Shown here: piece by piece, positions 1-7,624 of the stretch
Position numbering within the stretch: the first letter of the stretch is position 1
Layout: every line of letters starts with the position of its first letter
Assembly (NCBI GenBank): GCA_019423125.1
Contig: JAHZBZ010000008.1
Location: 1-64,000 of the forward strand
Length of the DNA stretch: 64,000 nucleotides
Direction of reading: 5' to 3'
Origin: Bacillota bacterium
Lineage (GTDB): Bacteria; Bacillota; Clostridia; Christensenellales; Borkfalkiaceae
Made by a program: the position numbers and the translations under genes
The notes under the pieces: generated by a model
Databases searched by the model: none
The model's input: only the letters and a program-made list of their open reading frames with translations
Told to the model about the DNA's origin: nothing

Positions 1-63
1 ATCTCGGGCTATGCCCTGCGATTTTCGGGAGACCCTGTTTGTTTTGCACAAGACGTATTTTGC

Positions 64-96
64 AAGAAGTCGGATTTTTCCGACTTCTTTGCTTTT
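64..96 (+). terminator. Intrinsic terminator of a gene left of the window
   Basis: An 11-bp perfect inverted repeat (64-74 with 79-89, loop TTTT) is followed by a short T-rich stretch. It probably ends a transcript entering from the left edge. The same stem also fits the minus strand. Confidence 0.6.
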
Positions 97-487
97 ACGT
101 CTGTGCCTCCTCTTCCCAAAAATCTCACGTCGCTTTGCTTGCCTTCGGATTTCGAAAGACAGTTGTTTAGCAAGGCGGTCCTCGCTCGGGGATTCGGCGG
201 AAAAGTATCTCAAAAGTATTTCATCTGTATGAGTGACGAAGAAAAAGGGGACAGGGATAGAAGGTTGTTGTTGAGTAATGCGCGGATGCCGCGTCAAGGC
301 GATGCGTCGTTTCGCCTGCGGAGGGGCTTCCCGCCGAGACAAGCGCTCGAAGATATGGTCAAGAGACGAAAATTCTGCCGTTTGAGTGTCGATTTTGCCA
401 TGCCGTTTGACTTTTGCGTCAAAGTATGATATATTTGAATAAATCCTTATAATTTTGCCGCGAAAGACGGCACGGAGTGAGTATTCA
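97..487. other. Non-coding stretch before the NADAR-like gene
   Basis: No convincing gene is visible here. The open frames at 11-232 and 103-429 show no recognisable domain, no good ribosome binding site and a residue composition typical of chance frames. The only functional signal I see is the promoter at 407-435. Confidence 0.5.
407..435 (+). promoter_or_regulatory. Sigma-A promoter of the NADAR-like gene
   Basis: TTGACT (407-412) and TATATT (430-435) are separated by 17 bp, about 50 bp upstream of the start codon at 488. Confidence 0.6.
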
Positions 488-1033
488 ATGACAGACGGCA
501 GCAGTCAAGGCGATCCGTTCCCACAGATCGTCGACATTCACAGCAAGGGAGAATATCCCGCAAATGTCCTTTCCAATCTCTATCCCAACGAGTTTGAGCT
601 GGACGGCGTTCGTTGTTCGAGCATCGAGGGCTTTTTGCAGTCCCTCAAATTCCGTTCTGCGCGCAGGCAATGCGCTGTCTGCGGGATGAGCGGAAAAAAG
701 GCGAAGGACACGGGGCATCGCAAATGGCTTTGGAAGTTCACGGGCAACCTGTATTGGCAGGGGAAACGCATCAAGCGCGAGAGCGGGGAGTTTGCGCAGC
801 TTATTCGCCGCGCGTTTTCCGAGCTTGGCAAAAATCCCGTGTTTTCGGAGGCGCTTCTTGCGACGGAGGGCAAAAAGCTTGTTCATTCCATCGGAAGGGC
901 GAACAAGCGCGAGACCATCCTGACCGAAGCGGAATTTTTAGAAAATCTCGACCTTTTGCGCGATGAGCTTCTCGCTTCCCGTGCGGAGGAGAAGGACGGC
1001 CCGGACGCGCCGCGCGCTTCCGGGGCAATTTAA
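488..1033 (+). CDS. NADAR/YbiA-like protein (putative ADP-ribose-linked N-glycosidase)
   Basis: Protein of 181 residues. The N-terminal third carries the NADAR-type pattern: an LSNLYPNEF-like strand, then DG and S-x-E-G-F-L-Q-S-L-K, comparable to SNF...DG...SEHYFQAQK in E. coli YbiA. The C-terminal part has ALLAT...KLVHSIG, matching the family's LLAT...LVE block. Known NADAR proteins cleave N-glycosidic bonds of riboflavin intermediates or remove ADP-ribose from guanine; which applies here cannot be told. I chose the ATG at 488 because CGGAGTGAG lies just upstream. An in-frame start at 455 lacks such a site and would add 11 residues. A Cys pair (CAVCG) in the middle is unusual for YbiA. The gene stands alone: a strong promoter for the next gene overlaps its stop codon. 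Family assignment is by motif only. Confidence 0.6.
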   Translation: MTDGSSQGDPFPQIVDIHSKGEYPANVLSNLYPNEFELDGVRCSSIEGFLQSLKFRSARRQCAVCGMSGKKAKDTGHRKWLWKFTGNLYWQGKRIKRESGEFAQLIRRAFSELGKNPVFSEALLATEGKKLVHSIGRANKRETILTEAEFLENLDLLRDELLASRAEEKDGPDAPRASGAI

Positions 1034-1062
1034 TTGACAAAATACGCGCGCGGTATTATAAT
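1034..1062 (+). promoter_or_regulatory. Consensus sigma-A promoter for the aconitase-family gene
   Basis: TTGACA (1034-1039) and TATAAT (1057-1062) with a 17-bp spacer, a perfect consensus. It begins directly after the stop codon of the preceding gene and lies about 45 bp before the start at 1108. Confidence 0.85.
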
Positions 1063-1107
1063 ATTGTTCATACAGAAAACTACTTTTCAAGAGGAGAGTA
1101 AAGGCAA

Positions 1108-3333
1108 ATGATACGACTGATCCGAGGCGGTTGCTACTACATGGGCGGAACGCTGGTCAAAGAAAACCGCGCCTTTCTGACGAGTGAGCAGAAGGCGGCG
1201 GCACAGCGCTGCACGATGTCCTATAAGATCCTGAAAAAACACAACATCGGAAACGAGCAGAACCTTCAGCTCAAGTTCGATGCGATCGCGTCGCACGACA
1301 TCACCTACGTCGGCATCATCCAGACGGCGAAGGCGAGCGGACTTAAGGAGTTCCCGCTCTCTTATACGCTGACCAACTGCCACAATTCTCTCTGTGCGGT
1401 CGGCGGTACCATCAACGAGGACGACCACGTTTTCGGCCTCTCCGCGGCGAAAAAATACGGTGCGAACTATGTCCCGCCGCATCTTGCCGTCATCCATCAG
1501 TACATGCGCGAGGTGGAAGCAAAGGTCGGCCGCATGATCCTCGGCAGCGACTCGCACACCCGTTACGGCGCGCTCGGCACGCTTGCAGTGGGCGAGGGCG
1601 GTCCCGAGCTTGTCAAACAGATCCTCAACAAGACGTACGACATCAAGCGTCCCGAAGTGATCGCGGTCTATCTCCGCGGGAGCCTGCGCAAGGGCGTCGG
1701 GCCGCAGGACGTCGCGATCGCGCTCTGCGGCGCCGTGTTCAAGAACGGCTTCGTCAAGAACAAGATCCTCGAATTTGTCGGTCCCGGCATCAAAAATCTC
1801 TCCATGGACTATCGCAACGGCATCGACGTCATGACGACGGAGACCGCCTGCCTCTCTTCCATTTGGGAGACGGACGAGAAGACGCGCGAGTACTACGAAG
1901 TGCACGGCAGGGCGGCGGATTATGCCGAACTGCGTCCGGGCGAGCCCGCATATTATGACGGCGGCATCGTCATCAACCTGAGCACCATCGAGCCGATGAT
2001 CGCGCTTCCTTTCCACCCGAGCAATGCCTTCACCATCCGCGAACTTCTCGCCCATCCGCGCGAGATCCTCGAAGAGGTGGAAGCCGCGGGCAGGAAACTG
2101 CGCGGCGACGACAAATTCACGCTCACCGACAAGATCCGTGAAGACGGACTCTATGTCGACCAGGGCATCATTGCGGGCTGTGCGGGCGGCATGTACGAGA
2201 ACATCGTCGAGGCGTACGAGATCCTGAAAGGCAAAAACACGGGCACGGACGAATTTACGCTCAGCATTTATCCGTCCAGCCAGCCCGTCTATAAAGCGTT
2301 GGTGCAGAACGGCTACATCGGCGGGCTCATGGACACGGGCGCGATCATCAAGACCGCGTTCTGCGGCCCTTGTTTCGGCGCTGGCGACGTGCCTGCGAAC
2401 AACGGGCTCTCCATCCGCCACACCACGCGCAACTTTGAGAGCCGCGAGGGCAGCAAGCCCGCTGCGGGACAGCTTGCGGCCGTCGCGCTGATGGACGCGC
2501 GCTCCATTGCCGCCACGGCGGCAAACGGCGGCAGGCTCACGCCTGCGACCGAGGTCTCCTATGTCAAGAAGGTCAAAAAATACTTCTTCGACGCGGAGAT
2601 CTATAAAAACAGAGTTTATCACGGTGTGGGTGCCGCGCACAAGGAGCAGGAGCTCAAGTACGGTCCCAACATCGCAGACTGGCCCAAGATGATCCCGATG
2701 GGCAAAAACGTGCTCATCAAGGCGGTCAGCGTCATCAATGACCCCGTCACCACCACGGACGAACTCATCCCCTCGGGCGAGACCTCTTCCTACCGCTCCA
2801 ACCCGCTCAAGCTCGCGGAGTTTGCGCTTTCGCGCAAGGACCCCGGCTATGTCGCGCGCGCAAAGGCGGTCAAGGCGGACGAGGACATCCGCCGCGAGAC
2901 GGGCAAGCTTCCCGAAAACGTGCTCAAGGCACTTGGCGATTTCGAGATCCCCGAGGGCACCATCTACGGCAGCTGTGTCGTCGCAAACAAGCCGGGCGAC
3001 GGCTCCGCGCGCGAACAGGCGGCGTCCTGCCAGAGAGTGCTCGGCGGCATCGCGAACATCGCAAAGGAATATGCGACCAAGCGCTATCGCAGCAACCTCA
3101 TCAACTGGGGCATGCTCCCGTTCGTCGCCGAAAAGCTCCACTTCAAGGTCGGCGATTATATCTACATCGAAAACATCGTCAAATACATCACCGAAGGCGC
3201 GGAGAAGATCCCTGCCAAGCATTTCAGCGGCCACACAGTTAAGGACATCGAGCTCAGCCTCGGCGCGCTCACCTATGACGAGAAGAGCATCATCCTCAAG
3301 GGTTGCCTGATCAATTTCAACGCCGCGAAATGA
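1108..3333 (+). CDS. Aconitase-family hydratase (YbhJ-like)
   Basis: Protein of 741 residues, a full-length aconitase-superfamily hydro-lyase. Landmarks are GSDSHTRYGALG near residue 150, the cluster ligand C358 in IAGCAGG, and C419/C422 in CGPC. This is the three-cysteine arrangement that holds the [4Fe-4S] cluster. The C-terminal swivel domain follows (GSCVVANKPGDGSAREQAAS region, Arg-containing loop). The sequence resembles the uncharacterised YbhJ group more than housekeeping citrate/isocitrate aconitases, so the substrate is unknown and could be another hydroxy-tricarboxylate. The ATG at 1108 is preceded by GAGGAGAG. A downstream ATG at 1141 is less well placed. The macrodomain gene follows after 46 bp and is probably co-transcribed from the promoter at 1034-1062. 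No other TCA-cycle gene is nearby. Confidence 0.85.
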   Translation: MIRLIRGGCYYMGGTLVKENRAFLTSEQKAAAQRCTMSYKILKKHNIGNEQNLQLKFDAIASHDITYVGIIQTAKASGLKEFPLSYTLTNCHNSLCAVGGTINEDDHVFGLSAAKKYGANYVPPHLAVIHQYMREVEAKVGRMILGSDSHTRYGALGTLAVGEGGPELVKQILNKTYDIKRPEVIAVYLRGSLRKGVGPQDVAIALCGAVFKNGFVKNKILEFVGPGIKNLSMDYRNGIDVMTTETACLSSIWETDEKTREYYEVHGRAADYAELRPGEPAYYDGGIVINLSTIEPMIALPFHPSNAFTIRELLAHPREILEEVEAAGRKLRGDDKFTLTDKIREDGLYVDQGIIAGCAGGMYENIVEAYEILKGKNTGTDEFTLSIYPSSQPVYKALVQNGYIGGLMDTGAIIKTAFCGPCFGAGDVPANNGLSIRHTTRNFESREGSKPAAGQLAAVALMDARSIAATAANGGRLTPATEVSYVKKVKKYFFDAEIYKNRVYHGVGAAHKEQELKYGPNIADWPKMIPMGKNVLIKAVSVINDPVTTTDELIPSGETSSYRSNPLKLAEFALSRKDPGYVARAKAVKADEDIRRETGKLPENVLKALGDFEIPEGTIYGSCVVANKPGDGSAREQAASCQRVLGGIANIAKEYATKRYRSNLINWGMLPFVAEKLHFKVGDYIYIENIVKYITEGAEKIPAKHFSGHTVKDIELSLGALTYDEKSIILKGCLINFNAAK

Positions 3334-3379
3334 TGCGCGCGTCGCTTCCCGCGTCGGCGGGGGCAAGGAGGGGTTTCGA

Positions 3380-4225
3380 GTGTTGACGCTGAACGATTAC
3401 AGGGACATCATCCCGCTTGCGCGGGAGGAGAAGCGCATGCAGCTGATCGACGAGGCGGAAAAGAGCGCCATCTGCGATGAGATGCTGGGCATTCTTCTTG
3501 AAGAGCGCAACGAGATCGCCGCCTTCAGCTATCCTTATAAAGTCAAGCGCAATCTGATCTGGGGCTACCTAAACGAGCGGGTGCCCAAACCCGTCGCGCC
3601 CAGATTTCTCGAGATCCAGGACCGCCTGTTCCGCTCGGAGACGCTCGAGCGCGGCATCGTGGACGTGCGTTCCTTTGCTTATGAGGACGGCATCGCCCTC
3701 TGGCAGGGCGACATCACCCGCCTCAATGCGGACGCGATCGTCAATGCGGCGAACAACTCGCTTCTCGGCTGTTTTATCCCGCACCACAAGTGCATCGACA
3801 ACGTCATTCATTCCCGCGCGGGCGTGCAGGTACGCCTCGACTGTTCGCGCATCATGGGCGCGCAAGGGGAGGCGGAGCCTGCGGGCTGTGCCAAGATCAC
3901 GCTTGCCTATAACCTTCCTTCGGCGTACATCATCCACACCGTCGGTCCGATGGTCGGACTTCAGGCTACGGACGAGGACAGGCGCGTGCTTCGCAACTGC
4001 TATGTGTCCTGCCTCAATCTCGCCAAGGAGATGGGGCTTTCCTCCGTCGCGTTTTGCTGTATCTCGACGGGCGTGTTCAGTTTCCCGCGGGACGAGGCGG
4101 CGGCGATCGCCGTCGGAGCGGTCAAAAACTGGCTTATGGAGAAGGGCGGCGGCATGAAGATCATCTTCGATGTATTTCTCGACAAAGACCGCGAGATCTA
4201 CGAAGAGGTGCTCAAAAACACATAA
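3380..4225 (+). CDS. Zinc-type macrodomain protein (protein ADP-ribosyl hydrolase)
   Basis: Protein of 281 residues. About 110 N-terminal residues of helical extension precede a macrodomain starting at ALWQGDITRLNADAIVNAAN. The insert GCFIPHHKCID with the cysteines and histidine supplies the zinc-binding site of the ZnMac subgroup. STGVFSFP is the phosphate-binding loop 2. Characterised members remove ADP-ribose from protein side chains in Firmicutes. I take GTG 3380, with AAGGAGGGG 6 bp upstream; TTG 3383 is equally possible. In some bacteria this subgroup sits with a sirtuin (SirTM), GcvH-L and a lipoate ligase; none of these is visible here. It forms a probable two-gene operon with the aconitase-family gene and ends at a bidirectional terminator. 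Confidence 0.85.
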   Translation: MLTLNDYRDIIPLAREEKRMQLIDEAEKSAICDEMLGILLEERNEIAAFSYPYKVKRNLIWGYLNERVPKPVAPRFLEIQDRLFRSETLERGIVDVRSFAYEDGIALWQGDITRLNADAIVNAANNSLLGCFIPHHKCIDNVIHSRAGVQVRLDCSRIMGAQGEAEPAGCAKITLAYNLPSAYIIHTVGPMVGLQATDEDRRVLRNCYVSCLNLAKEMGLSSVAFCCISTGVFSFPRDEAAAIAVGAVKNWLMEKGGGMKIIFDVFLDKDREIYEEVLKNT

Positions 4226-4232
4226 AAAAGAC

Positions 4233-4260
4233 AAAGATCCCGCTTCGGCGGGATCTTTTC
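4233..4260. terminator. Bidirectional terminator
   Basis: Stem AAAGATCCCGC / GCGGGATCTTT (4233-4243 with 4248-4258), loop TTCG. T-runs are present on both strands, so it can serve the macrodomain gene and the small convergent ORF. Confidence 0.85.
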
Positions 4261-4429
4261 ACATGGGCTTGCGCACAAAGGGCGGAAAGGGCGGACGCGG
4301 CGCGGCGGGCGCGGTCTGGGTGATGGAGCGCCCGATGCGCGATTCGGGCATTCCGCCGTAATTGTAGAGAACCAAGATCGCCGCAGTCAGACATACGGCG
4401 CAGAGCGCCAGAACGAGAGCTTTTTTCAT
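4259..4429 (-). CDS. Small membrane-anchored or secreted protein, 56 residues
   Basis: This reading frame runs from an ATG at 4429 to a TGA at 4261-4259. It starts MKKALVLALCAVCLTAAIL, a basic start followed by about 18 hydrophobic residues, as in a signal peptide or single transmembrane anchor. A proline-rich tail (PAAPRPPFPPF) follows and ends RKPM. The stop codon abuts the shared terminator, which has a T-run for this strand. No good Shine-Dalgarno sequence precedes the ATG and no promoter is evident, so the call is tentative. I do not recognise a family. Confidence 0.4.
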   Translation of the reverse strand: MKKALVLALCAVCLTAAILVLYNYGGMPESRIGRSITQTAPAAPRPPFPPFVRKPM

Positions 4430-4502
4430 ACCGCAAGTATGTGCGTCGGCGGAAAAATTATGCAGGCGGAAAACCGACCTTCGGGCGGAGGGGTATTTCC
4501 GC

Positions 4503-4531
4503 TTGCTTTTTTATCTTTCATGGTATATAAT
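4503..4531 (+). promoter_or_regulatory. Sigma-A promoter of the TM1266/ABC operon
   Basis: TTGCTT (4503-4508) and TATAAT (4526-4531) with a 17-bp spacer. The expected start near 4538 gives a leader of about 115 nt. Confidence 0.7.
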
Positions 4532-4537
4532 AGATGC

Positions 4538-4652
4538 GATTTAAACCTGAATCGAAGGGTTCGTCCCGACGGTAAAGGGGCGAACGACAAATTTTCCGAT
4601 CAAGACGAATTTTTGCGTCCTCCTTTTGCCGCGGTCGAAAGGAGGTTTTTTT
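4538..4652 (+). promoter_or_regulatory. Structured 5' leader with a terminator-like hairpin that holds the Shine-Dalgarno
   Basis: A first hairpin pairs GTTCGTCCC with GGGGCGAAC (about 4559-4585). Part of its left arm, TTCGTC (4560-4565), can pair instead with GACGAA (4604-4609), which is followed by TTTTT. A second hairpin pairs CCTCCTTT (4619-4626) with AAAGGAGG (4638-4645) and is followed by seven T. Its right arm is the Shine-Dalgarno of the next gene and the ATG follows the T-run directly. This geometry suits transcriptional or translational attenuation. I cannot assign it to a known riboswitch class. Confidence 0.5.
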
Positions 4653-4901
4653 ATGTCCGAAAACAGGGTCGCCGTCGTCAGCATCGTCGTGGAGGATACG
4701 GAGCAGTCTGAAAAACTCAACGCGATCTTGCACGAGTTCGGCGAATACATCCTCGGCAGGATGGGGATACCTTACAGGGAGAAGGGCATCTCTCTTCTCT
4801 CCGTCGCGCTGGACGCGCCGCAGGAGCGCATCAATGCGCTCACGGGCAAACTCGGCATGCTCGAGGGTGTCACCGCCAAGACGCTGTTTTCCAAATATTG
4901 A
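4653..4901 (+). CDS. TM1266-family ACT-like regulator
   Basis: Protein of 82 residues matching the TM1266 family of small ACT-like proteins, annotated as putative regulators of the iron-only hydrogenase system. Typical signatures are RVAVVSIVVED, LNAILHEFGEYILGRMGIPYREKGISLLSVALDAP spread over most of the chain, and the closing GKLGMLEGVTAKTLFSKY region. ACT-like domains usually bind small ligands as oligomers; the ligand here is unknown. The ATG at 4653 is preferred over an in-frame upstream start because GGAGG lies 7 bp before it. The gene leads an operon with a binding-protein-dependent ABC importer rather than hydrogenase maturation genes, which is the odd point. No hydE, hydF or hydG is in the window. 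Confidence 0.85.
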   Translation: MSENRVAVVSIVVEDTEQSEKLNAILHEFGEYILGRMGIPYREKGISLLSVALDAPQERINALTGKLGMLEGVTAKTLFSKY

Positions 4902-4963
4902 CCGCCTTTCGTCGGCGCAAGTTTAAATTTGAAAAAATTTTATTTTCCGAAGGAGTGATTCTC

Positions 4964-6010
4964 ATGAAAAAGATCCTTGCGATGGTGCTCGGCGCCATCC
5001 TTCTCTGCACGGGCATCTTTGTCCTTTCCGCCTGCGGCAATGACCAGCCTGAAGGAGGCACACAGGTCAGCGTCTACGCGCCCGACGGCGCGCCCGCACT
5101 CGCGCTCGCGCAGCTGATGAGCGAAGACATGCAGTTCGGCGGGACCGTGACTTATAACGTCGTGGCCGCGGACACCATACAGACCTATGTCACGGGCAAC
5201 GCGCCCAAGGCAGACATCGCGGTCCTTCCCGTCAATGCGGCGGCGATGCTTCTCGGCAAAGGGGACGCCTATCAGATGCTCGGCGCGGTCACGCACGGCA
5301 ACCTGTACGTCCTCTCCGCAAAACACACCGAAACTCTCACGGCGGCTAACCTCGCGCAGTCGCTTGCGGGCAGCAAGATCGGCTGTCTTCAGCTTGAAAA
5401 CTTCGTCGGCTATGCGCTCCGCGCCGTTCTTTCCAACTACGGGATCGCCTACGAGGTCCGCTCCGACAAGAATGAGAGCAACGACACGCAGTCGGCTTAT
5501 CTGTATCCCGTCGAGGGAACGGAGATCACGCCCGCGGCGGACTATGACTACATGATCGCGGCGGAGCCCGCCGTGACCAAAAAGGTCAACGCGACCGCAT
5601 CTGCCGCCAAGCCGCTCACCGTCGTCGGCGACCTGCAGGGGCTGTACGGCGAACAGGGCTATCCGCAGGCGGTGCTCGTTGCAAAGAGGTCCCTGATCGA
5701 GGAAAATGCGAAGTTCATCGACGATTTCACAAAAGCTGTCGATGAAAGTGCGGCGTGGATCCTGGACGAGAGCACGAGCGCAAAGACGATCTACGACGCG
5801 GCCGTGGGCCATTTTGCCGACAAGCAGATGTCTCCCACCTTCAGCGAGAGTGACCTGACAAAAGCCGTGATCGGCCGCTGTGCGGTGCGCTTTGACGCGG
5901 CGCAGGACTGCAAGGCGCGCGTAACGGAATTCCTTTCCGAGCTTTCCGAAGCGGCGGGTAAGACCTTCTCTGTCTCCGACGCCTTCTTCTATACGGGCAC
6001 GGCTGACTGA
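4964..6010 (+). CDS. ABC importer substrate-binding lipoprotein
   Basis: Protein of 348 residues with a basic start, a hydrophobic signal and lipobox LSAC, so Cys24 is the predicted lipidation site. The mature part is like the NMT1/ThiY/SsuA class of periplasmic binding proteins (two alpha/beta lobes; motif VYAPDGAPALALAQLM near the start, then ADIAVLP and KIGCLQL). This class binds small organic ligands such as pyrimidines, taurine or sulfonates. The ligand is unknown. The ATG at 4964 follows GAAGGAG. The gene lies 62 bp after the TM1266 gene and 8 bp before the permease, so one operon is likely. Confidence 0.8.
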   Translation: MKKILAMVLGAILLCTGIFVLSACGNDQPEGGTQVSVYAPDGAPALALAQLMSEDMQFGGTVTYNVVAADTIQTYVTGNAPKADIAVLPVNAAAMLLGKGDAYQMLGAVTHGNLYVLSAKHTETLTAANLAQSLAGSKIGCLQLENFVGYALRAVLSNYGIAYEVRSDKNESNDTQSAYLYPVEGTEITPAADYDYMIAAEPAVTKKVNATASAAKPLTVVGDLQGLYGEQGYPQAVLVAKRSLIEENAKFIDDFTKAVDESAAWILDESTSAKTIYDAAVGHFADKQMSPTFSESDLTKAVIGRCAVRFDAAQDCKARVTEFLSELSEAAGKTFSVSDAFFYTGTAD

Positions 6011-6018
6011 GCGGAGCG

Positions 6019-6807
6019 ATGAGAGAGTTCCTGTCCGGCAAAAAATTCAATCTGCTCTTTTCGGCTCTGGCGATCGTCGTCCTCTGGGCGGCCTGGCTGA
6101 TCGCCTACGCCGCGGTGGGGAACGATTATGTCGTTCCCTCCTTTTGGGATACGATGAAGAGTCTGGGCGCACTGTTTGCGGAGGGCTTTTTCTGGCGTTC
6201 GCTCGGCATGACCTTCCTGCGCGCGGCGGAGGGCTGGGCACTCGCGTTCGTCTGCGCGGTGCTGACCGCCTCGCTCGCGGCGGTCAGCGGACAGGTCCGC
6301 GCCTTTCTTGCGCCCGTCGTAGCCGTTCTGCGCTGTATCCCGACGCTTGCGATCACGCTGATGCTCCTGCTCTGGGCGGGCGCGGGCACGGCGCCCGTCA
6401 TTGTGACTTTTCTGATGCTCTTTCCCGTGTCATATGCCCAGCTCACGGCCGCATACGCCGCGATCGACCCGAAACTCTTTGAAATGTCGCAGGTGTACCG
6501 TCTTTCGCGGCGGGAACGCATCTTCCGCATCGTGGTGCCGCAGATGCTTCCCTCGCTCTTTGCGCAGGCGGGGCCCAATCTTTCGCTCGCGCTCAAAGTC
6601 GCTGTCTCCGCCGAAGTGCTCGCGTTCACCTATGTGTCCGTCGGCGGAATGATGACGGAGGCAAACTCCTATCTGCAGATCCCGCGCCTGTTCGCGCTCA
6701 CAATTGCGGTGCTCCTGTTGGGCGGCTTGCTCGAATTTGCGCTCGGAAATCTCACCCGCATCACCGACAGGTGGAAAAAGGGAAGGGAGGGGAGGAAAGA
6801 AAAATGA
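6019..6807 (+). CDS. ABC importer permease (SsuC/ThiX type)
   Basis: Protein of 262 residues with about six hydrophobic segments. The cytoplasmic EAA loop for contact with the ATPase appears in the middle (QVYRLSRRERIFRIVVPQML). The family resembles SsuC/TauC/ThiX permeases that work as homodimers. It starts with ATG 8 bp after the binding protein. Its stop overlaps the ATPase start as ATGA, so the two are translationally coupled. Confidence 0.85.
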   Translation: MREFLSGKKFNLLFSALAIVVLWAAWLIAYAAVGNDYVVPSFWDTMKSLGALFAEGFFWRSLGMTFLRAAEGWALAFVCAVLTASLAAVSGQVRAFLAPVVAVLRCIPTLAITLMLLLWAGAGTAPVIVTFLMLFPVSYAQLTAAYAAIDPKLFEMSQVYRLSRRERIFRIVVPQMLPSLFAQAGPNLSLALKVAVSAEVLAFTYVSVGGMMTEANSYLQIPRLFALTIAVLLLGGLLEFALGNLTRITDRWKKGREGRKEK

Positions 6808-7472
6808 TCGAGCTTCGCGACATTTCCAAACACTATGAAGGAGTGACCGTATACGAGCACTTCGACCTCTCCATAGAAGAGGGAAAGATCACCTGCCTTC
6901 TCGGCGGAAGCGGCTGCGGAAAGACCACCCTTTTGAACATCCTCGCGGGCACGGTGCGCCACGGCGGGAGCGTGGAGCCGCGCACGGACTGCTCTTACAT
7001 CTTTCAGACGCCGCGCCTGGTGCCCAACCTCACGGTGGAGGGGAACCTTCGTCTCGTCTGCAAGGACAGGGAGCGGGTCGTTTCCATGCTTGCGCGTGTG
7101 GGGCTTTCGGACAAGGCGCGCGCCTATCCCGTCGAACTTTCGGGCGGGCAGGCGCAACGCGTCTCGATCGCGCGTGCCTTTTTGCGTCCTTCGGGGCTGT
7201 TGCTGATGGACGAACCTTTCTCCTCTCTCGATACCGCGCTAAAGATCCGTCTCATGGACGTGTTCTGTCAGCTCTGGCGGGAAGAGCGCCGCACGGCGGT
7301 GTTCGTCACGCACGACGCGGAGGAGGCATATATGCTCGCGCACCGTGCGATCGTCTTGCGAAACGGCCGCATCGCCGCCGATTTTTCGGAGGAGAGCGCC
7401 GTGCCGCGCGCGTTCGGCGCCGCGTCGCCCTTCAAGGAAAAGATCCTGCGCGCCCTGCTCTCGGAAGAATAA
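6804..7472 (+). CDS. ABC importer ATP-binding protein
   Basis: Protein of 222 residues with Walker A GGSGCGKTT near residue 36, signature LSGGQ, Walker B LLLMDEP and the switch VTHD. It should energise the permease encoded just upstream. The ATG at 6804 has GGAGG at a good distance and overlaps the permease stop. An in-frame upstream start at 6771 lies inside the permease gene and is less likely. At 222 residues it is somewhat shorter than SsuB/TauB proteins. The set TM1266 / binding protein / permease / ATPase ends at the terminator at 7497. Confidence 0.88.
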   Translation: MIELRDISKHYEGVTVYEHFDLSIEEGKITCLLGGSGCGKTTLLNILAGTVRHGGSVEPRTDCSYIFQTPRLVPNLTVEGNLRLVCKDRERVVSMLARVGLSDKARAYPVELSGGQAQRVSIARAFLRPSGLLLMDEPFSSLDTALKIRLMDVFCQLWREERRTAVFVTHDAEEAYMLAHRAIVLRNGRIAADFSEESAVPRAFGAASPFKEKILRALLSEE

Positions 7473-7496
7473 ACGAAGGGGCGTGCGAATAGAGTA

Positions 7497-7523
7497 AAAG
7501 AGCGGTGCCGCCGCTCTTTTTTT
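7497..7523 (+). terminator. Terminator of the TM1266/ABC operon
   Basis: AAAGAGCGG (7497-7505) pairs with CCGCTCTTT (7511-7519) and is followed by more T. Confidence 0.85.
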
Positions 7524-7550
7524 GCTTGTTGAGCAAAAGTGTGCGAGCGC

Positions 7551-7579
7551 TTGCTTATTTTCCGATTATGTGGTATACT
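7551..7579 (+). promoter_or_regulatory. Sigma-A promoter of the HAD gene
   Basis: TTGCTT (7551-7556) and TATACT (7574-7579), 17-bp spacer, about 45 bp before the start codon. Confidence 0.65.
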
Positions 7580-7624
7580 TTGGATGCGGTGAAATCTTTA
7601 TAACGAAGCGAGGAGCTCATCAAA

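Noticed and set aside
103..429. Open frame of 108 codons near the left edge
   Set aside because: No ribosome site, no family resemblance, and it covers the promoter of the next gene.
1087..3366. Open frame of 759 codons opposite the aconitase-family gene
   Set aside because: Low-complexity Arg/Asp/Val-rich translation typical of antisense frames; the plus-strand protein is clearly recognised.
4538..4618. FMN riboswitch suggested by a GGTAAAG-like segment
   Set aside because: Only a few bases resemble the FMN core; the remaining conserved helices are absent and the downstream genes are not riboflavin genes.
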